Notes: generated by a model from the sequence alone, not told the origin. A DNA stretch of 64,000 bases from CAZGNZ01 sp964527215 (GCA_964527215.1 CAZGNZ010000013.1:32585-96584), one strand, 5' to 3'. Numbered from the stretch's first letter, positions 1 through 9,102 are shown. Numbers and translations are program-made.

Positions 1-1
1 A

Positions 2-343
2 GGAACCATCCTGGTATCCACAGAGCATGGATACGGAAAACGGACCAATGTTCTGGAGTACCGTGTTCAGAATCGCGGCGGAAAAGGGATCATCACCCTC
101 AAAACAACGGATAAGGTCGGTAAAATGGTTGCCATGCTGGAAGTGGTGGACTCTGATGATCTGATGATCATCACCGATCATGGGGTCATGATCCGGCAGT
201 CTGTCCGGGATATCCGCGTAATCGGTCGCAATACCCAGGGCGTCCGTCTGCTGAAGCTGGATGAAGGCTCATTTATTTCCTCCATTACCCGCGTGATGGA
301 AAAGGATGAAAAGAATACCGCTGAAGACGAATCAGGAGAATAA
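2..343 (+). CDS. gyrA: DNA gyrase subunit A, C-terminal end (partial)
   Basis: The frame is open from the left edge and ends with TAA at 341-343, giving the last ~113 residues of a GyrA-type protein. The visible part is the end of the C-terminal beta-pinwheel that wraps DNA: a blade with the sequence VQNRGGKG (a GyrA-box-like variant of QRRGGKG), followed by the typical VGKMVAMLEV and ITDHGVMIR strands and an acidic tail (EKDEKNTAEDESGE). In the family this domain gives gyrase its ability to introduce negative supercoils; the cleavage domain with the active-site Tyr lies outside the window. ParC is the main alternative, but the well-preserved box-like motif and acidic tail favour GyrA. The next gene starts directly after the stop codon. 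Confidence 0.88.
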   Translation, partial: GTILVSTEHGYGKRTNVLEYRVQNRGGKGIITLKTTDKVGKMVAMLEVVDSDDLMIITDHGVMIRQSVRDIRVIGRNTQGVRLLKLDEGSFISSITRVMEKDEKNTAEDESGE

Positions 344-1042
344 GTGACCGGTGTCCTGAATCATGGAAGCCTGAAATCTGTACAGGAGCGTATTCGTCAG
401 GCGGCACTGTCTGCCGGACGAAAGCCGGAAGATGTTCGGATTGTGGCTGTCACAAAAAAATTTCCTGCAGACACCATGCTGTCTGCCGTCAACGGCGGAT
501 TGACTCTGCTTGGGGAAAGCCGGGTTCAGGAAACGGAATTGAAACTGCCCGGATTTTCCCGCCGGAACGATACGGAACTGCACCTCATTGGGCATCTGCA
601 GAGCAACAAGGTCCGAAAAGCGGTTGAGCTGTTTGACGTCATTCAGACGGTGGATTCACAAAAACTTGGTCAGCGAATCAACCGAATTGCCCATGAAGCG
701 GGAAAAGTACAGCGGGTGTATCTTCAGGTAAATACCGGACATGATCCGGCAAAATTCGGTGTATCGCCGGAAACAGCCTTGAATACTGCCGGGGAGCTGT
801 CGCAGCTGCCGGGCCTGAAACTGGAAGGAATCATGATGATTGCACCATTGCTGGATGATCCTGCTGAGCTGAAAGCTGTTTTTGCAGGCACCAGAGAAAT
901 CCGGGACCGGATCAGAGAACAGGTTTCAAAAGACTGTCAGTTTCTTTCAATGGGAATGACGGCTGATTTTGAACTGGCCGTTCAGCAGGGAGCCACCCAT
1001 GTGCGTCTGGGAACCGCATTATTTGGAAAGCGACCGGTATGA
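344..1042 (+). CDS. yggS: YggS/PROSC family pyridoxal-phosphate homeostasis protein
   Basis: A 232-residue protein of the YggS family, PLP-binding single-domain TIM barrels that keep free pyridoxal phosphate and amino-acid pools balanced in the cytoplasm. The PLP lysine lies in the VAVTKKF strand, and the family signatures LGESRVQE, LHLIGHLQSNK, VNTG and FLSMGM are all present. The GTG start immediately follows the gyrA stop TAA with no gap, so translation is probably coupled to gyrA; there is no other in-frame start near this point that keeps the N-terminal helix. Length (232) is normal for the family. The stop overlaps the ATG of the next gene (ATGA), so the two form a coupled pair. Confidence 0.93.
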   Translation: MTGVLNHGSLKSVQERIRQAALSAGRKPEDVRIVAVTKKFPADTMLSAVNGGLTLLGESRVQETELKLPGFSRRNDTELHLIGHLQSNKVRKAVELFDVIQTVDSQKLGQRINRIAHEAGKVQRVYLQVNTGHDPAKFGVSPETALNTAGELSQLPGLKLEGIMMIAPLLDDPAELKAVFAGTREIRDRIREQVSKDCQFLSMGMTADFELAVQQGATHVRLGTALFGKRPV

Positions 1043-1491
1043 AACAGACTGTCGTAACAAAGCAGCTGACAGATTTTATCATGCTGGTTCCGGAAAAAAA
1101 TCCCATTATTGTTGATCCTGAAAATACGGATGAAGTAATCAAACTGCTGCAGCCGCTGAAACACCAGCCGTTGAAAATCTACGATGCCACCATAAATCAG
1201 CAGGAGACATTTGGCGCTGTTATTCCGGTCAAGGATCATGTTAATCGAACCGGCAGCAATCCCATCATTGGAAAACAACGGCAGCTGGGTGTGGATTTTA
1301 CCGATCTCACCGGCTTGTATCAGTTGAATACCGAAAAATCCGCCGGAGTAACCGCTCAATGCTGCGGACACCGGTTCCTTGAATCAGACCTGGATTATCC
1401 CTGCGGCTTTATGTCAAATATTACCATCCTGGCCCGAATCCTCGGATGGACGTCTGTGCAGGGGGTCCTGGTGAATATTTTTAAAGCATAA
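1039..1491 (+). CDS. small purine-nucleoside-phosphorylase-like protein
   Basis: A 150-residue protein translated from an ATG that overlaps the yggS stop (ATGA), so it is coupled to yggS. Its middle reads IPVKDHVNRTGSNPIIG followed by FTDLTGLY. This resembles the substrate-site segment of the trimeric purine nucleoside phosphorylase family ('DHIN..G.NPL.G ... F.DM..AY'). The rest of a normal PNP (about 270 residues, with an N-terminal phosphate-binding loop) is absent; what remains includes a Cys pair (QCCGHRF) and a C-terminal hydrophobic stretch. There is no sign of a frameshift: start, stop and spacing are all clean. It may be a minimal PNP-fold protein with a non-catalytic role or an independent small family. 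Assignment to the PNP fold is inference from one motif. Confidence 0.6.
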   Translation: MKQTVVTKQLTDFIMLVPEKNPIIVDPENTDEVIKLLQPLKHQPLKIYDATINQQETFGAVIPVKDHVNRTGSNPIIGKQRQLGVDFTDLTGLYQLNTEKSAGVTAQCCGHRFLESDLDYPCGFMSNITILARILGWTSVQGVLVNIFKA

Positions 1492-1562
1492 TCAAATAGC
1501 TTTCATAACAAACTTCAGACTCAAACCCAACAAGCAAAACCCATCGTGACAGGGATACAATC

Positions 1563-2234
1563 ATGAATTTCAGCGAAGAAACCATCTCCCGAACCCAACA
1601 GAAATTCACTACCGGTGAAGAAATTGCGAACAGTGTCACCCACGGCATCGGCATCGGATTATCAATCGCGGCACTGGTGATTCTGGTGGTATTTGCCAGC
1701 CTGAAAGGAGATGCCTGGCGCGTCGTCAGTTTCAGTATTTACGGAACCACCCTGGTTCTGCTTTACAGCGCTTCCACCTTTTACCATGCCTTTCGCAATC
1801 CACAGGTTAAGCATCTGTTTCACATCTTTGACCATGCGGCCATCTACCTGCTGATTGCGGGGACCTATACACCATTTTCCCTGGTCAACCTTCGCGGACC
1901 CTGGGGCTGGACTATGTTTGGAATCATCTGGGGTTTGACATTTGTCGGTATTTTTTTGAAAACCTTTTTTGTGGGACGCTTTCGGGTGGTATCAACCCTG
2001 GTTTATGTCCTGATGGGCTGGATGGTGGTTATTGCCATAAAACCAATGATTCAGAATGTCCCCCCAGGCGGACTGATTTGGATGGTGACCGGAGGATTGA
2101 GCTACACTCTGGGAGTCATTTTCTATTCATGGCGGTCTCTGAAGTATCACCACGCAGTCTGGCATTTATTCGTGCTTGGCGGCAGTATCTGCCACTTTTT
2201 TTCCATTCTCCTGTATGTGCTTCCCGGGGAATAA
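1563..2234 (+). CDS. hemolysin III / PAQR family seven-helix membrane protein
   Basis: A 223-residue integral membrane protein with seven hydrophobic segments after a short cytoplasmic N-terminus. The family's metal and hydrolase-like positions are visible: ANSVTHGIG near the N-terminus, STFYHAF at the end of helix 2, HLFHIFDHAAIY with AGTYTPF in the middle, and a C-terminal HHAVWHLFVLGGSICHFF, giving the Ser-His-Asp-His set expected for the PAQR/hemolysin III (YqfA) superfamily. In bacteria these proteins sit in the inner membrane and have been linked to membrane-lipid homeostasis; true haemolytic activity is doubtful. It starts 71 bp after the preceding gene and converges on panC, with 99 bp between stops and no clear terminator hairpin there. 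Confidence 0.9.
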   Translation: MNFSEETISRTQQKFTTGEEIANSVTHGIGIGLSIAALVILVVFASLKGDAWRVVSFSIYGTTLVLLYSASTFYHAFRNPQVKHLFHIFDHAAIYLLIAGTYTPFSLVNLRGPWGWTMFGIIWGLTFVGIFLKTFFVGRFRVVSTLVYVLMGWMVVIAIKPMIQNVPPGGLIWMVTGGLSYTLGVIFYSWRSLKYHHAVWHLFVLGGSICHFFSILLYVLPGE

Positions 2235-2333
2235 TTCTGTCCCGCATTATGTACTGATTATGGTTGTTTTTACGACGGGAGATATGGCAGGAAAAAACGC
2301 TGTGATATCGTTTGGGATTTGTGGAATTTATTA

Positions 2334-3188
2334 TTATCCGGAATACTCTGCAGGAGAACAGGTGAAGTTGTCAATCAGGCGTGTTGCACCGAAAAATACC
2401 GCCACGCTGACGAGAACTTCCTGCCGGATTGTCCCTGAGCACTCATCAAGTGTGCGGCTGCCGGCGACAGAGATATAATCAATTTTTGCCGCTTTTTCTT
2501 CTGAAATCCTCGCATTGATCATTTCTTTCAGGGATTCAGCAGTGCATCTGCAGGTCCTCAAATTGGTTTGCGCCTCAGTTAAAGCCTGATGAATAATGCC
2601 GGCACGATGCCGAAGATCTGCCGAGAGATATTCGTTGCGGCTGCTCATGGCCAGTCCATTGGATTCCCTTACGGTGGGACAGGGAATTATTTTCACACCA
2701 AAATTCAAATCAGCCGTCATCTTTTGAATCACCCGCAGCTGCTGAGCGTCCTTTTCACCAAAAAAGGCCCTATCCGGCTGAACAATATTAAACAGCTTTG
2801 CCACAATGGTTGTGACTCCCTGGAAATGGGTGGGACGACTGGCTCCCTCCAGCCTGGAAGACAGTTCTTTTTCCATGACATGGGTTGAAAATTCTTCCGG
2901 ATACATATCCTCATCGGATGGAAAAAGCACGGCATCCACCTGATAGTCCCTGAGCAGCTGCAGATCTTTTTCCAAATGACGGGGATAGCTGTCCAAATCT
3001 TCTGTTGGAGCAAATTGTGCGGGATTTACATAAATACTAACAACAGTCGTACTGCAGCCGGATGTTGAACACTCAACCAGTGACAGATGTCCGCGGTGCA
3101 GAGCTCCCATGGTCGGCACAAAACCCACTGTCCCGAGTGATTCCTGGCGCCAGACGAGGAAATCAGAAAGTGTTCTACAGACGATCAT
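2334..3188 (-). CDS. panC: pantothenate synthetase (pantoate--beta-alanine ligase)
   Basis: 284 residues, the normal length. It joins pantoate and beta-alanine using ATP through a pantoyl-adenylate, the last step of pantothenate synthesis, in the cytoplasm. Nucleotidyltransferase signatures are present: PTMGALHRGHLSLV (HxGH-type), VDAVLFPSDEDMYP, FFGEKDAQQL and the KMSKS-like SSRNEYLS. The ATG lies inside the 3' end of panB (14-base overlap), so it is expected to be translated by coupling within a panD-panB-panC operon. All residues of the recognised motifs look intact and I see no sign of decay. Confidence 0.96.
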   Translation of the reverse strand: MIVCRTLSDFLVWRQESLGTVGFVPTMGALHRGHLSLVECSTSGCSTTVVSIYVNPAQFAPTEDLDSYPRHLEKDLQLLRDYQVDAVLFPSDEDMYPEEFSTHVMEKELSSRLEGASRPTHFQGVTTIVAKLFNIVQPDRAFFGEKDAQQLRVIQKMTADLNFGVKIIPCPTVRESNGLAMSSRNEYLSADLRHRAGIIHQALTEAQTNLRTCRCTAESLKEMINARISEEKAAKIDYISVAGSRTLDECSGTIRQEVLVSVAVFFGATRLIDNFTCSPAEYSG

Positions 3189-4023
3189 CCTGTTTCTGCA
3201 ATTTCTGAAGTACGCTCGAATCCATTATCGTGTAATGATTCGAATCCGGAAAAGTCCGGTTGCGCACATCGTCCTGATAGCGTTGGATGGATTGGGTAAT
3301 ATTTTCTGCCAGAGAGGAATATTTGCGGGTATGTTTCGGGGTAAAATCCGGATCCAGCCCCAGAATATCATGGAATACCTGAATCTGACCGTCGCAGTAG
3401 GGCCCGGCAGCGATTCCAATGGTGGGAATGGTCAGCTTTTCGGTAATCATTTGTGCCAGTTCAGCCGGCACTCCTTCCAGCACCACCGCGAAAGCACCGG
3501 CATCTTCCACCGCGAGAGCATCATCTAAAATCTGTCTGGCATCACTCAGTTTTTTTCCCTGAATTCGGTATCCGGACATCTGGTGAAAAGACTGCGGGGT
3601 CAGGCCAACATGGCCCATGACGGGAATACCGCATTGTGTGATGGCTGAAATCTGCCCGCACATATGGGTACCGCCTTCCAGTTTTACACCGTCTGTCCGG
3701 CCTTCTTTCATAAATCGCCCAGCCGCGGAAACGGCCTCTGAAACAGACGGCTGATAGGACATGAAAGGCATGTCACCAATGACAAGTCCGGACTGTACTC
3801 CTCTGGCAACAGCCGCGCACAGAATGATCATTTGATCCATGCTGACCGGCAGAGTGGTCTCATAGCCGAAGATCACATTGGCAGCACTGTCACCAACCAG
3901 GATCAGCGGAATTCCGGCAGCATCCACCAAACGGGCAGATGTGTAGTCGTATGCAGTGAGTGCGGCAAAGGATTCACTGCTGTTTTTCAGTCTGCGAAAA
4001 TGGGAGATGGTTATTTTTTTCAC
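3175..4023 (-). CDS. panB: ketopantoate hydroxymethyltransferase
   Basis: 282 residues. PanB transfers a hydroxymethyl group from 5,10-methylene-tetrahydrofolate to 2-oxoisovalerate, the first committed step to pantothenate. The characteristic sequences are present: LTAYDYTSARLVDAAG, VGDSAANVIFGYETT (Mg-binding Asp in GDS), VKLEGG, MGHVGLTPQS and TIGIAAG. It lies 3 bases after panD and overlaps panC, so all three genes of the pathway's beta-alanine and pantoate branches are in one transcription unit. A conserved Glu near the EDAGAFAVVLEGVP strand would be the catalytic base. Nothing is missing relative to the family. Confidence 0.96.
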   Translation of the reverse strand: MKKITISHFRRLKNSSESFAALTAYDYTSARLVDAAGIPLILVGDSAANVIFGYETTLPVSMDQMIILCAAVARGVQSGLVIGDMPFMSYQPSVSEAVSAAGRFMKEGRTDGVKLEGGTHMCGQISAITQCGIPVMGHVGLTPQSFHQMSGYRIQGKKLSDARQILDDALAVEDAGAFAVVLEGVPAELAQMITEKLTIPTIGIAAGPYCDGQIQVFHDILGLDPDFTPKHTRKYSSLAENITQSIQRYQDDVRNRTFPDSNHYTIMDSSVLQKLQKQDDRL

Positions 4024-4026
4024 GGA

Positions 4027-4410
4027 TCAGCAGTTCTTGATGATATCGGCTTCCGAGGGAGGGTCGATGATTGAATTGTGGTTGTCAACATGTATGATGG
4101 CCGGTTTATGTGTACTGATTTCAGATTCAGACAGCTGGCAGTAGGACAGAATAATTACCAGATCACCTTCCTGGATTAAATGGGCTGCTGCGCCGTTAAT
4201 GCAGATTTCGCCGCTGTTGCGCACGCCTTTTATCACATACGTCTCCAGCCGGTTCCCGTTGCAGATATCCAGTACGGATACCTTTTCGAATTCCTGAAGA
4301 TCAACGGCTTCCATCAGAACCTCGTCAATGGTGATGGAGCCGATGTAGTTCAGATTGGCTTCCGTCACGGTCGCCCGGTGGATTTTTGATTTCATAAATT
4401 CACGATACAC
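4027..4410 (-). CDS. panD: aspartate 1-decarboxylase precursor, GTG start
   Basis: Makes beta-alanine from aspartate with a pyruvoyl cofactor formed by self-cleavage at Gly24-Ser25. I place the start at the GTG at 4410-4408 rather than the farther upstream ATG at 4467, because GGAG sits 8 bases before it and because this start gives MYREFMKSKIHR, which numbers exactly like the E. coli enzyme: Lys9, His11, Tyr22, Ser25 (in YIGS), Arg54, Thr57 and Tyr58 all fall in place. The product is 127 residues. It is the first gene of panD-panB-panC. No partner for maturation such as PanZ is seen here; in most phyla cleavage is spontaneous. Confidence 0.93.
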   Translation of the reverse strand: MYREFMKSKIHRATVTEANLNYIGSITIDEVLMEAVDLQEFEKVSVLDICNGNRLETYVIKGVRNSGEICINGAAAHLIQEGDLVIILSYCQLSESEISTHKPAIIHVDNHNSIIDPPSEADIIKNC

Positions 4411-4603
4411 GCATGAATCTCCAATAAATCGAACCGCATAATTTACAGCATTCCCGTCAGAACGCAATACCGTCAGGGAGGACTCATTTTCGAATACTTC
4501 CGGATAGGTCCCGGTCAGTTGAATTTGCTTCCTGCCCGATCAATACTTCAGACAAAAAACAGCATTGATTTTTCTGTAGAGTTATTCTTGGAGTGTTTTA
4601 CAA

Positions 4604-6088
4604 TTATGGATTGAGGATCATATCCACCATTAAAACGAGATCAATAATATCAGCAGCACCGTCGCTGTTTAGGTCCAGACAGGGATTGTCTTCGGCCGTT
4701 CCGTCCAGAATGGCAGCAACAGCCATCACGATATCAATGACATCCAGCACGCCGCTTCCGTCCATATCACCTGGCACAGGACAGGGATTTTCTCCAATCA
4801 CAAGATTCGTCTGTACCGTCTCAGCTCCGTCACTGAATGTAAAGGCCACCGTCTGACCGTCCTCGGGAGATGTATCCAGCTGGAAAAAAAAGTCTGCACC
4901 GGCTGCATAATCAAAACTTTCAGGAACCATTGGAAATACATCTCTGTCAATACTGACTCTGCGAACCACCGGAAGATTGCCGTCGGGATCGGTATAGGTC
5001 ACATGAAGGGTGTTTGTATCGGATGCATAGGAGGCGTTGGATAATGCGGGAGGGTTGTTTCCTGACTGATGACCGGTTTCCAGTACAAGCACGCTGGGTT
5101 CGGTGGCATCGTGAAAGGTGATATTCTGATCAATATCCGCAGATGCCGTCATGCCAGTAACCAGAAGTCCGCCGAATTCATTGGGCCAGTTGCCGAAATC
5201 CGGATCATCTACGATATAGGAAATATCCACGGAGAGAAACAGACCGTCTTCATGGATCACATATTCGATATCCTCGGTCACATAGGAGAACTCAACCACA
5301 TTTCCGGACGGAGTGGCGACCAGTTTGATTAAACCGGGATACAGATTTCCGAAAGCACCGTCGCCAAATCCAAGGGCATAAACCACCACCGGAAACTGGG
5401 TTATATCCTGCTCCGGATTTGAAAGTCCGGCTCCATACAGAAACCACGGCCCAAAAAATTCTCCCAGAGGAAACAAATTTGTAACGGTTGTCATCTGAAC
5501 ATAGACCCGATCGGAACTGTATGAAACCAGAATATCCGTGATGTCAATATCCGGACCGCCGTTTTCAACATCATTTTCGGCTTCTGAAGCGACAGAGCAC
5601 ATCAGGTTCGATGTGGGCGGCATTATATCCAGTGTGTTCACCGGAGCTTGTGTCAGGAATGATACGCCGTCCGGAAGCCAGCTTTCAGCCTTGATCCACC
5701 AGTACATATCCGAACCGGCTTCCACATCGGCCGTACAGTCCCAGAATCCTGAAAAGCCGGGTGCACTCATCTCGGCACATGGTGCGGAATTCCAGCTGGC
5801 CTGCTCATCAAATGAAAAATACGCCTCGGCAGATAAAATATTGATTCCAAGATTCCCCATCGGCTGTCCCTGAACCAAAACCGTTTCCGCCGGAGCAGAG
5901 GATGCCAGGTGATCAAAAAATTCAGGGTGACGGGTATGCCTGAAAAACGCCTGATGATCCTGAACCAAACGGGAACCCGCGGAAATCCAAAGCGCTTCCG
6001 CGGCTTCGGCACCGAGCACTTCTGCCGGTGTGTTCTGTCCCCATAAACACATTGGTGCAAGCAAGAAAATCCAAAAATTCCGCGTCAT
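4604..6088 (-). CDS. secreted protein with C-terminal dockerin-like repeats
   Basis: A 494-residue exported protein of unknown function. The start is set at the ATG at 6088, which has GGAG six bases upstream and leads into a signal peptide (MTRNFWIFLLAPMCLWG); longer ATG starts upstream lack this spacing. The body is beta-rich and acidic with no recognised catalytic motif. The last ~60 residues hold two Ca-binding, dockerin-type EF-hand loops (GDMDGSGVLDVIDI and DLNSDGAADIIDL), each followed by a helix. In this group of bacteria such tails often terminate secreted proteins; a cohesin partner is not visible in the window. It points toward panD with 193 bp between, without an obvious terminator. 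Confidence 0.8.
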   Translation of the reverse strand: MTRNFWIFLLAPMCLWGQNTPAEVLGAEAAEALWISAGSRLVQDHQAFFRHTRHPEFFDHLASSAPAETVLVQGQPMGNLGINILSAEAYFSFDEQASWNSAPCAEMSAPGFSGFWDCTADVEAGSDMYWWIKAESWLPDGVSFLTQAPVNTLDIMPPTSNLMCSVASEAENDVENGGPDIDITDILVSYSSDRVYVQMTTVTNLFPLGEFFGPWFLYGAGLSNPEQDITQFPVVVYALGFGDGAFGNLYPGLIKLVATPSGNVVEFSYVTEDIEYVIHEDGLFLSVDISYIVDDPDFGNWPNEFGGLLVTGMTASADIDQNITFHDATEPSVLVLETGHQSGNNPPALSNASYASDTNTLHVTYTDPDGNLPVVRRVSIDRDVFPMVPESFDYAAGADFFFQLDTSPEDGQTVAFTFSDGAETVQTNLVIGENPCPVPGDMDGSGVLDVIDIVMAVAAILDGTAEDNPCLDLNSDGAADIIDLVLMVDMILNP

Positions 6089-6507
6089 TTTAATCTCCAT
6101 CATGATGGTTTCTGATCCGCCGGCAGGCAAATCGGAATGGAATTATCGCCAAAGTTTTTTACCGGAAGATGCCCCGCAAAGCAAGTTCATATCAATGGAT
6201 TGTCCGGTGATCGCAAATTTTTTGATTAAGATACGCTAACAGGACAACCATAAAAAAATCGTTTCAGTCCCGCTGCGCAGACCTGTCGTCCTGAATAATC
6301 CATCTGCACGTATCGGTCAATCCGTGTCACATGAAAACCCGGTCTGCTTCTGAATACTTTATCACAAAGTCTTGCGAATAATACAGTCAAAATTAAGACG
6401 ATCCCGACGGTAAAACATGCAATAATATTTCAACGAACTGCTGGCGGGAGCAATACTTTCATCTGAAAACGGATGCCGGCGGCCATGCAGGTAAGAATCT
6501 GCAAATT

Positions 6508-6536
6508 TTGACAAATCCCAAATATATTTCTTTTAA
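6508..6536 (+). promoter_or_regulatory. putative sigma-70-type promoter for the PLP enzyme gene
   Basis: TTGACA at 6508-6513 and TTTTAA at 6531-6536 are separated by 17 bases, in an AT-rich stretch 65 bases upstream of the ATG at 6602. The -10 box is imperfect, and FCB bacteria can use other consensus sequences, so this is tentative. The rest of 6089-6601 holds no gene, and I found no riboswitch signature in it. Confidence 0.4.
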
Positions 6537-6601
6537 TACATATTTTTCCGGTACTAAATTTTGAAATATTAAAATAACACCTTTAAATATTTGGAGGAAC
6601 A

Positions 6602-7972
6602 ATGAAAGATCTCAGCTACTGGATTGAAACCGGCCAAAAGATGATGAAAGACCGGCAGCGTCGTATTGACCGCACCCGCAGCTGGAAATTTGATACTATT
6701 GCCACTCATGGTCTGTATGACATGAGTCAGGCATTTGAACTGAACAACGGGTCTATCATGGAGCCGGTGTATATGAGTCCTGCCCAGGCATATCGCGACA
6801 GCTATGAGATGGAGGCCGGCCTGTCCTATCAGATGCCGAACTGGTGTTATTCGCGCATTGCCAATCCATCCACGTTTTTTCTTGAAGAAACCATCGCACT
6901 GCTGGAAACATACGGTACTGATCTGGAGGCAACAGGACTGGCAACATCCAGCGGCATGAGCGCAATTCGAACAGCTACGGATCCCTTTCTGGCGAAAATG
7001 GATGAGCTGCCGCCTCCCAACATCGTGGCTTCGGCAAAAGTATACGGCGGAACGTTCCAGCAGTTTTGGGTCCGCCGATTTCAGGAACAGGGTATTGAAG
7101 TACGATGGATCCGCGATTCTCAGAATGTTCTGGAATGGGCGGCCAATGTGGATGAAGGCACCCGTTTTGTGTACGGTGAATTCCCCTCCAACCCGTCCGT
7201 GGCTATTTTTGATATTGAGAAAATTGCTGAGCTGGCTCATTCCTTTGAGTGTCCTCTGATAGTAGATTCTACCTGCGCTTCCCCGGCACTGACACGTCCG
7301 TTCCAGTTTGGTGCAGATATTGTGATTCAGTCAGCATCCAAAGTGATTGGCGCCAGCGGCACCTCCATCATCGGACTGCTCACGGCCCGGAAAAACCTGG
7401 TCAGCAAAGTGGAGGATCCGGAAATGAAAGCCGATTTTGGCATGTGGGCCAAACTGTGGCCGTACCGCGACAATGGTCCTGCTTTGCACCCCATGGCCGC
7501 TGTTCTGACTCTAAATGATTTGCGCGGTCTGCGCCCCCGAATTGTCCAGATGAGCCAAACAGCGCAGACGGTGGCGGAATATCTTGAACATCATCCAAAG
7601 ACGGATAAGGTATTCTATCCCGGTCTGAAGAGTTTTCAGGGATATGAGCTGGCCCGAAAGTATATGAAGGCTGTGGACAGTGACGATAACATGTACGGCT
7701 TCATGCTTTCGGTTGAGATTTCTGAAAAAAACCCCGACTCGAATGTCAATGCACGCAAGTTTTATGACGGTCTTGAAATGATATGGCGTGCCACCGACCT
7801 TGGACGGGTAAAAACCGTGGCCACGATGAATTCCATCTCCACACATCAGCAGCAGGGAGAAGAAGGCCGTGAACTGGCGGGGATTAACCCCAATGCCGTC
7901 AGAATTGCCGTTGGACTGGAAGCCCCGGAAGATATTATCAGTGATCTGGAAAAAGGATTTGCCGCCATTTAA
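6602..7972 (+). CDS. Cys/Met-metabolism PLP enzyme (gamma-lyase / homoserine sulfhydrylase type)
   Basis: A 456-residue fold-type I PLP enzyme of the cystathionine gamma-synthase family. The active-site lysine is Lys247 in SASKVIGASG; the substrate/PLP Tyr-Arg motif YSRIANPST and the aldimine Asp in LIVDSTCASP are present. Typical members have HSATKYLGGH around the lysine, so this one belongs to a divergent subgroup, with an extended N-terminus (about 35 residues) and Trp-rich substitutions. Family reactions include cystathionine synthesis, O-acylhomoserine sulfhydrylation and methionine gamma-cleavage; sequence alone does not decide. GGAGG lies six bases before the ATG. It is followed by homoserine dehydrogenase and an aldehyde dehydrogenase, which argues for a role around homoserine or methionine. 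Confidence 0.85.
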   Translation: MKDLSYWIETGQKMMKDRQRRIDRTRSWKFDTIATHGLYDMSQAFELNNGSIMEPVYMSPAQAYRDSYEMEAGLSYQMPNWCYSRIANPSTFFLEETIALLETYGTDLEATGLATSSGMSAIRTATDPFLAKMDELPPPNIVASAKVYGGTFQQFWVRRFQEQGIEVRWIRDSQNVLEWAANVDEGTRFVYGEFPSNPSVAIFDIEKIAELAHSFECPLIVDSTCASPALTRPFQFGADIVIQSASKVIGASGTSIIGLLTARKNLVSKVEDPEMKADFGMWAKLWPYRDNGPALHPMAAVLTLNDLRGLRPRIVQMSQTAQTVAEYLEHHPKTDKVFYPGLKSFQGYELARKYMKAVDSDDNMYGFMLSVEISEKNPDSNVNARKFYDGLEMIWRATDLGRVKTVATMNSISTHQQQGEEGRELAGINPNAVRIAVGLEAPEDIISDLEKGFAAI

Positions 7973-8056
7973 CCTGATTAATGGAGAAAAGGCAACGAAT
8001 CCCCGGACTAATGACCTTTCAGCACCGCGAGGTGTCTGATTACAGAGGAGACAAAC

Positions 8057-9079
8057 ATGAAACAGAACATTTTACTCATAGGCTTTGGCACCGTTGGTCA
8101 GGGTCTTTGCGAAATCATTCAGGAAAAATCCCATTTCCTGAAACAGAAATACGATTACGAACCGGTTGTGACGGGTGTTTGCGATCCGCGGTTCGGAACG
8201 GTCTACTGCGCCGACGGACTGGACACGCAGCTGCTGATCACCCAGGCACATGAAGGCACAAAATTCACAGAAAACCTTCAGAAATGGGACGCCGTTGAAC
8301 TGATTCGCAATGCTGAAGCGGATGTGGTCTGCGAACTGGCTTTTACCAATCTGAATGACGGCGAGCCGGCCATCACCCACTGCAGGGCGGCATTTGAAAC
8401 CCGTAAACATGTGGTGACCAGCAATAAAGGTCCCGCTGCTCTGGCATATCGCGAGATGATGCAGCTGGCAGCCGCCAATGGCGTTCAGTTCCTCATTGAA
8501 GGTACTGTGATGAGCGGGTCACCCGTGCTGAATCTCGCCGACGGCCCGCTTGCGGGATGCACCATTACATCCGCCAAAGGGATTCTGAACGGTACAACCA
8601 ACTATATGCTCAGTGAAATGGAAAAGGGGATGGACTATGATGAAGTTTTAAAGACCGCCCAGGAACTTGGCTATGCGGAAGCAGATCCCGCCGGAGATGT
8701 GGAAGGATACGACGCCAGAGCCAAAGTCACCATTCTGACCAATGTGGTCATGGGTGAGAACTTCTCAATAGATGATGTCAGCTGTGAAGGCATTACGGGC
8801 ATTACGGCCGAAGATATTCGAAGGGCTAAATCAGAAAACGCCCGGTGGAAGCTGATCGGATCGGTGGAAAAAACCGAGGGGAAAGTGACGGCAGCCGTAA
8901 AACCGGAAATGGTGCCGCTGACCCATCCGCTGGCAGGCGTCATGGGGGCCGCCAATGCCCTGACGTTTCATACTGACCTGCTGGGTGATGTCACTGTTGT
9001 GGGTCCCGGAGCCGGACGTCAGGAAACCGGGTATTCCATTCTCACTGATCTCATCGCTCTGCACCGGGGTCATTCTTAA
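8057..9079 (+). CDS. hom: homoserine dehydrogenase without ACT domain
   Basis: A 340-residue NAD(P)-dependent oxidoreductase interconverting aspartate 4-semialdehyde and homoserine. The N-terminal Rossmann loop GFGTVGQGL, the VVTSNKGP lysine strand and the hallmark block GILNGTTNYM with GYAEADPAGDVEG and DA..K are all seen. It ends at the catalytic domain: the C-terminal ACT regulatory domain that confers threonine feedback in many homologues (about 430 residues) is missing, so it should be insensitive to that control. GAGGAG lies about 8 bases before the ATG. The gene sits between a homoserine-chemistry PLP enzyme (84 bp upstream) and an aldehyde dehydrogenase (23 bp downstream), likely as one operon. 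Confidence 0.9.
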   Translation: MKQNILLIGFGTVGQGLCEIIQEKSHFLKQKYDYEPVVTGVCDPRFGTVYCADGLDTQLLITQAHEGTKFTENLQKWDAVELIRNAEADVVCELAFTNLNDGEPAITHCRAAFETRKHVVTSNKGPAALAYREMMQLAAANGVQFLIEGTVMSGSPVLNLADGPLAGCTITSAKGILNGTTNYMLSEMEKGMDYDEVLKTAQELGYAEADPAGDVEGYDARAKVTILTNVVMGENFSIDDVSCEGITGITAEDIRRAKSENARWKLIGSVEKTEGKVTAAVKPEMVPLTHPLAGVMGAANALTFHTDLLGDVTVVGPGAGRQETGYSILTDLIALHRGHS

Positions 9080-9102
9080 CAGCAAAATTTAAAGGAATTA
9101 TT

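Noticed and set aside
6241..6600. Possible SAM riboswitch before the Cys/Met-metabolism enzyme
   Set aside because: No conserved SAM-I, SAM-II or related core could be found in the leader; only a promoter-like pair of boxes is supported.
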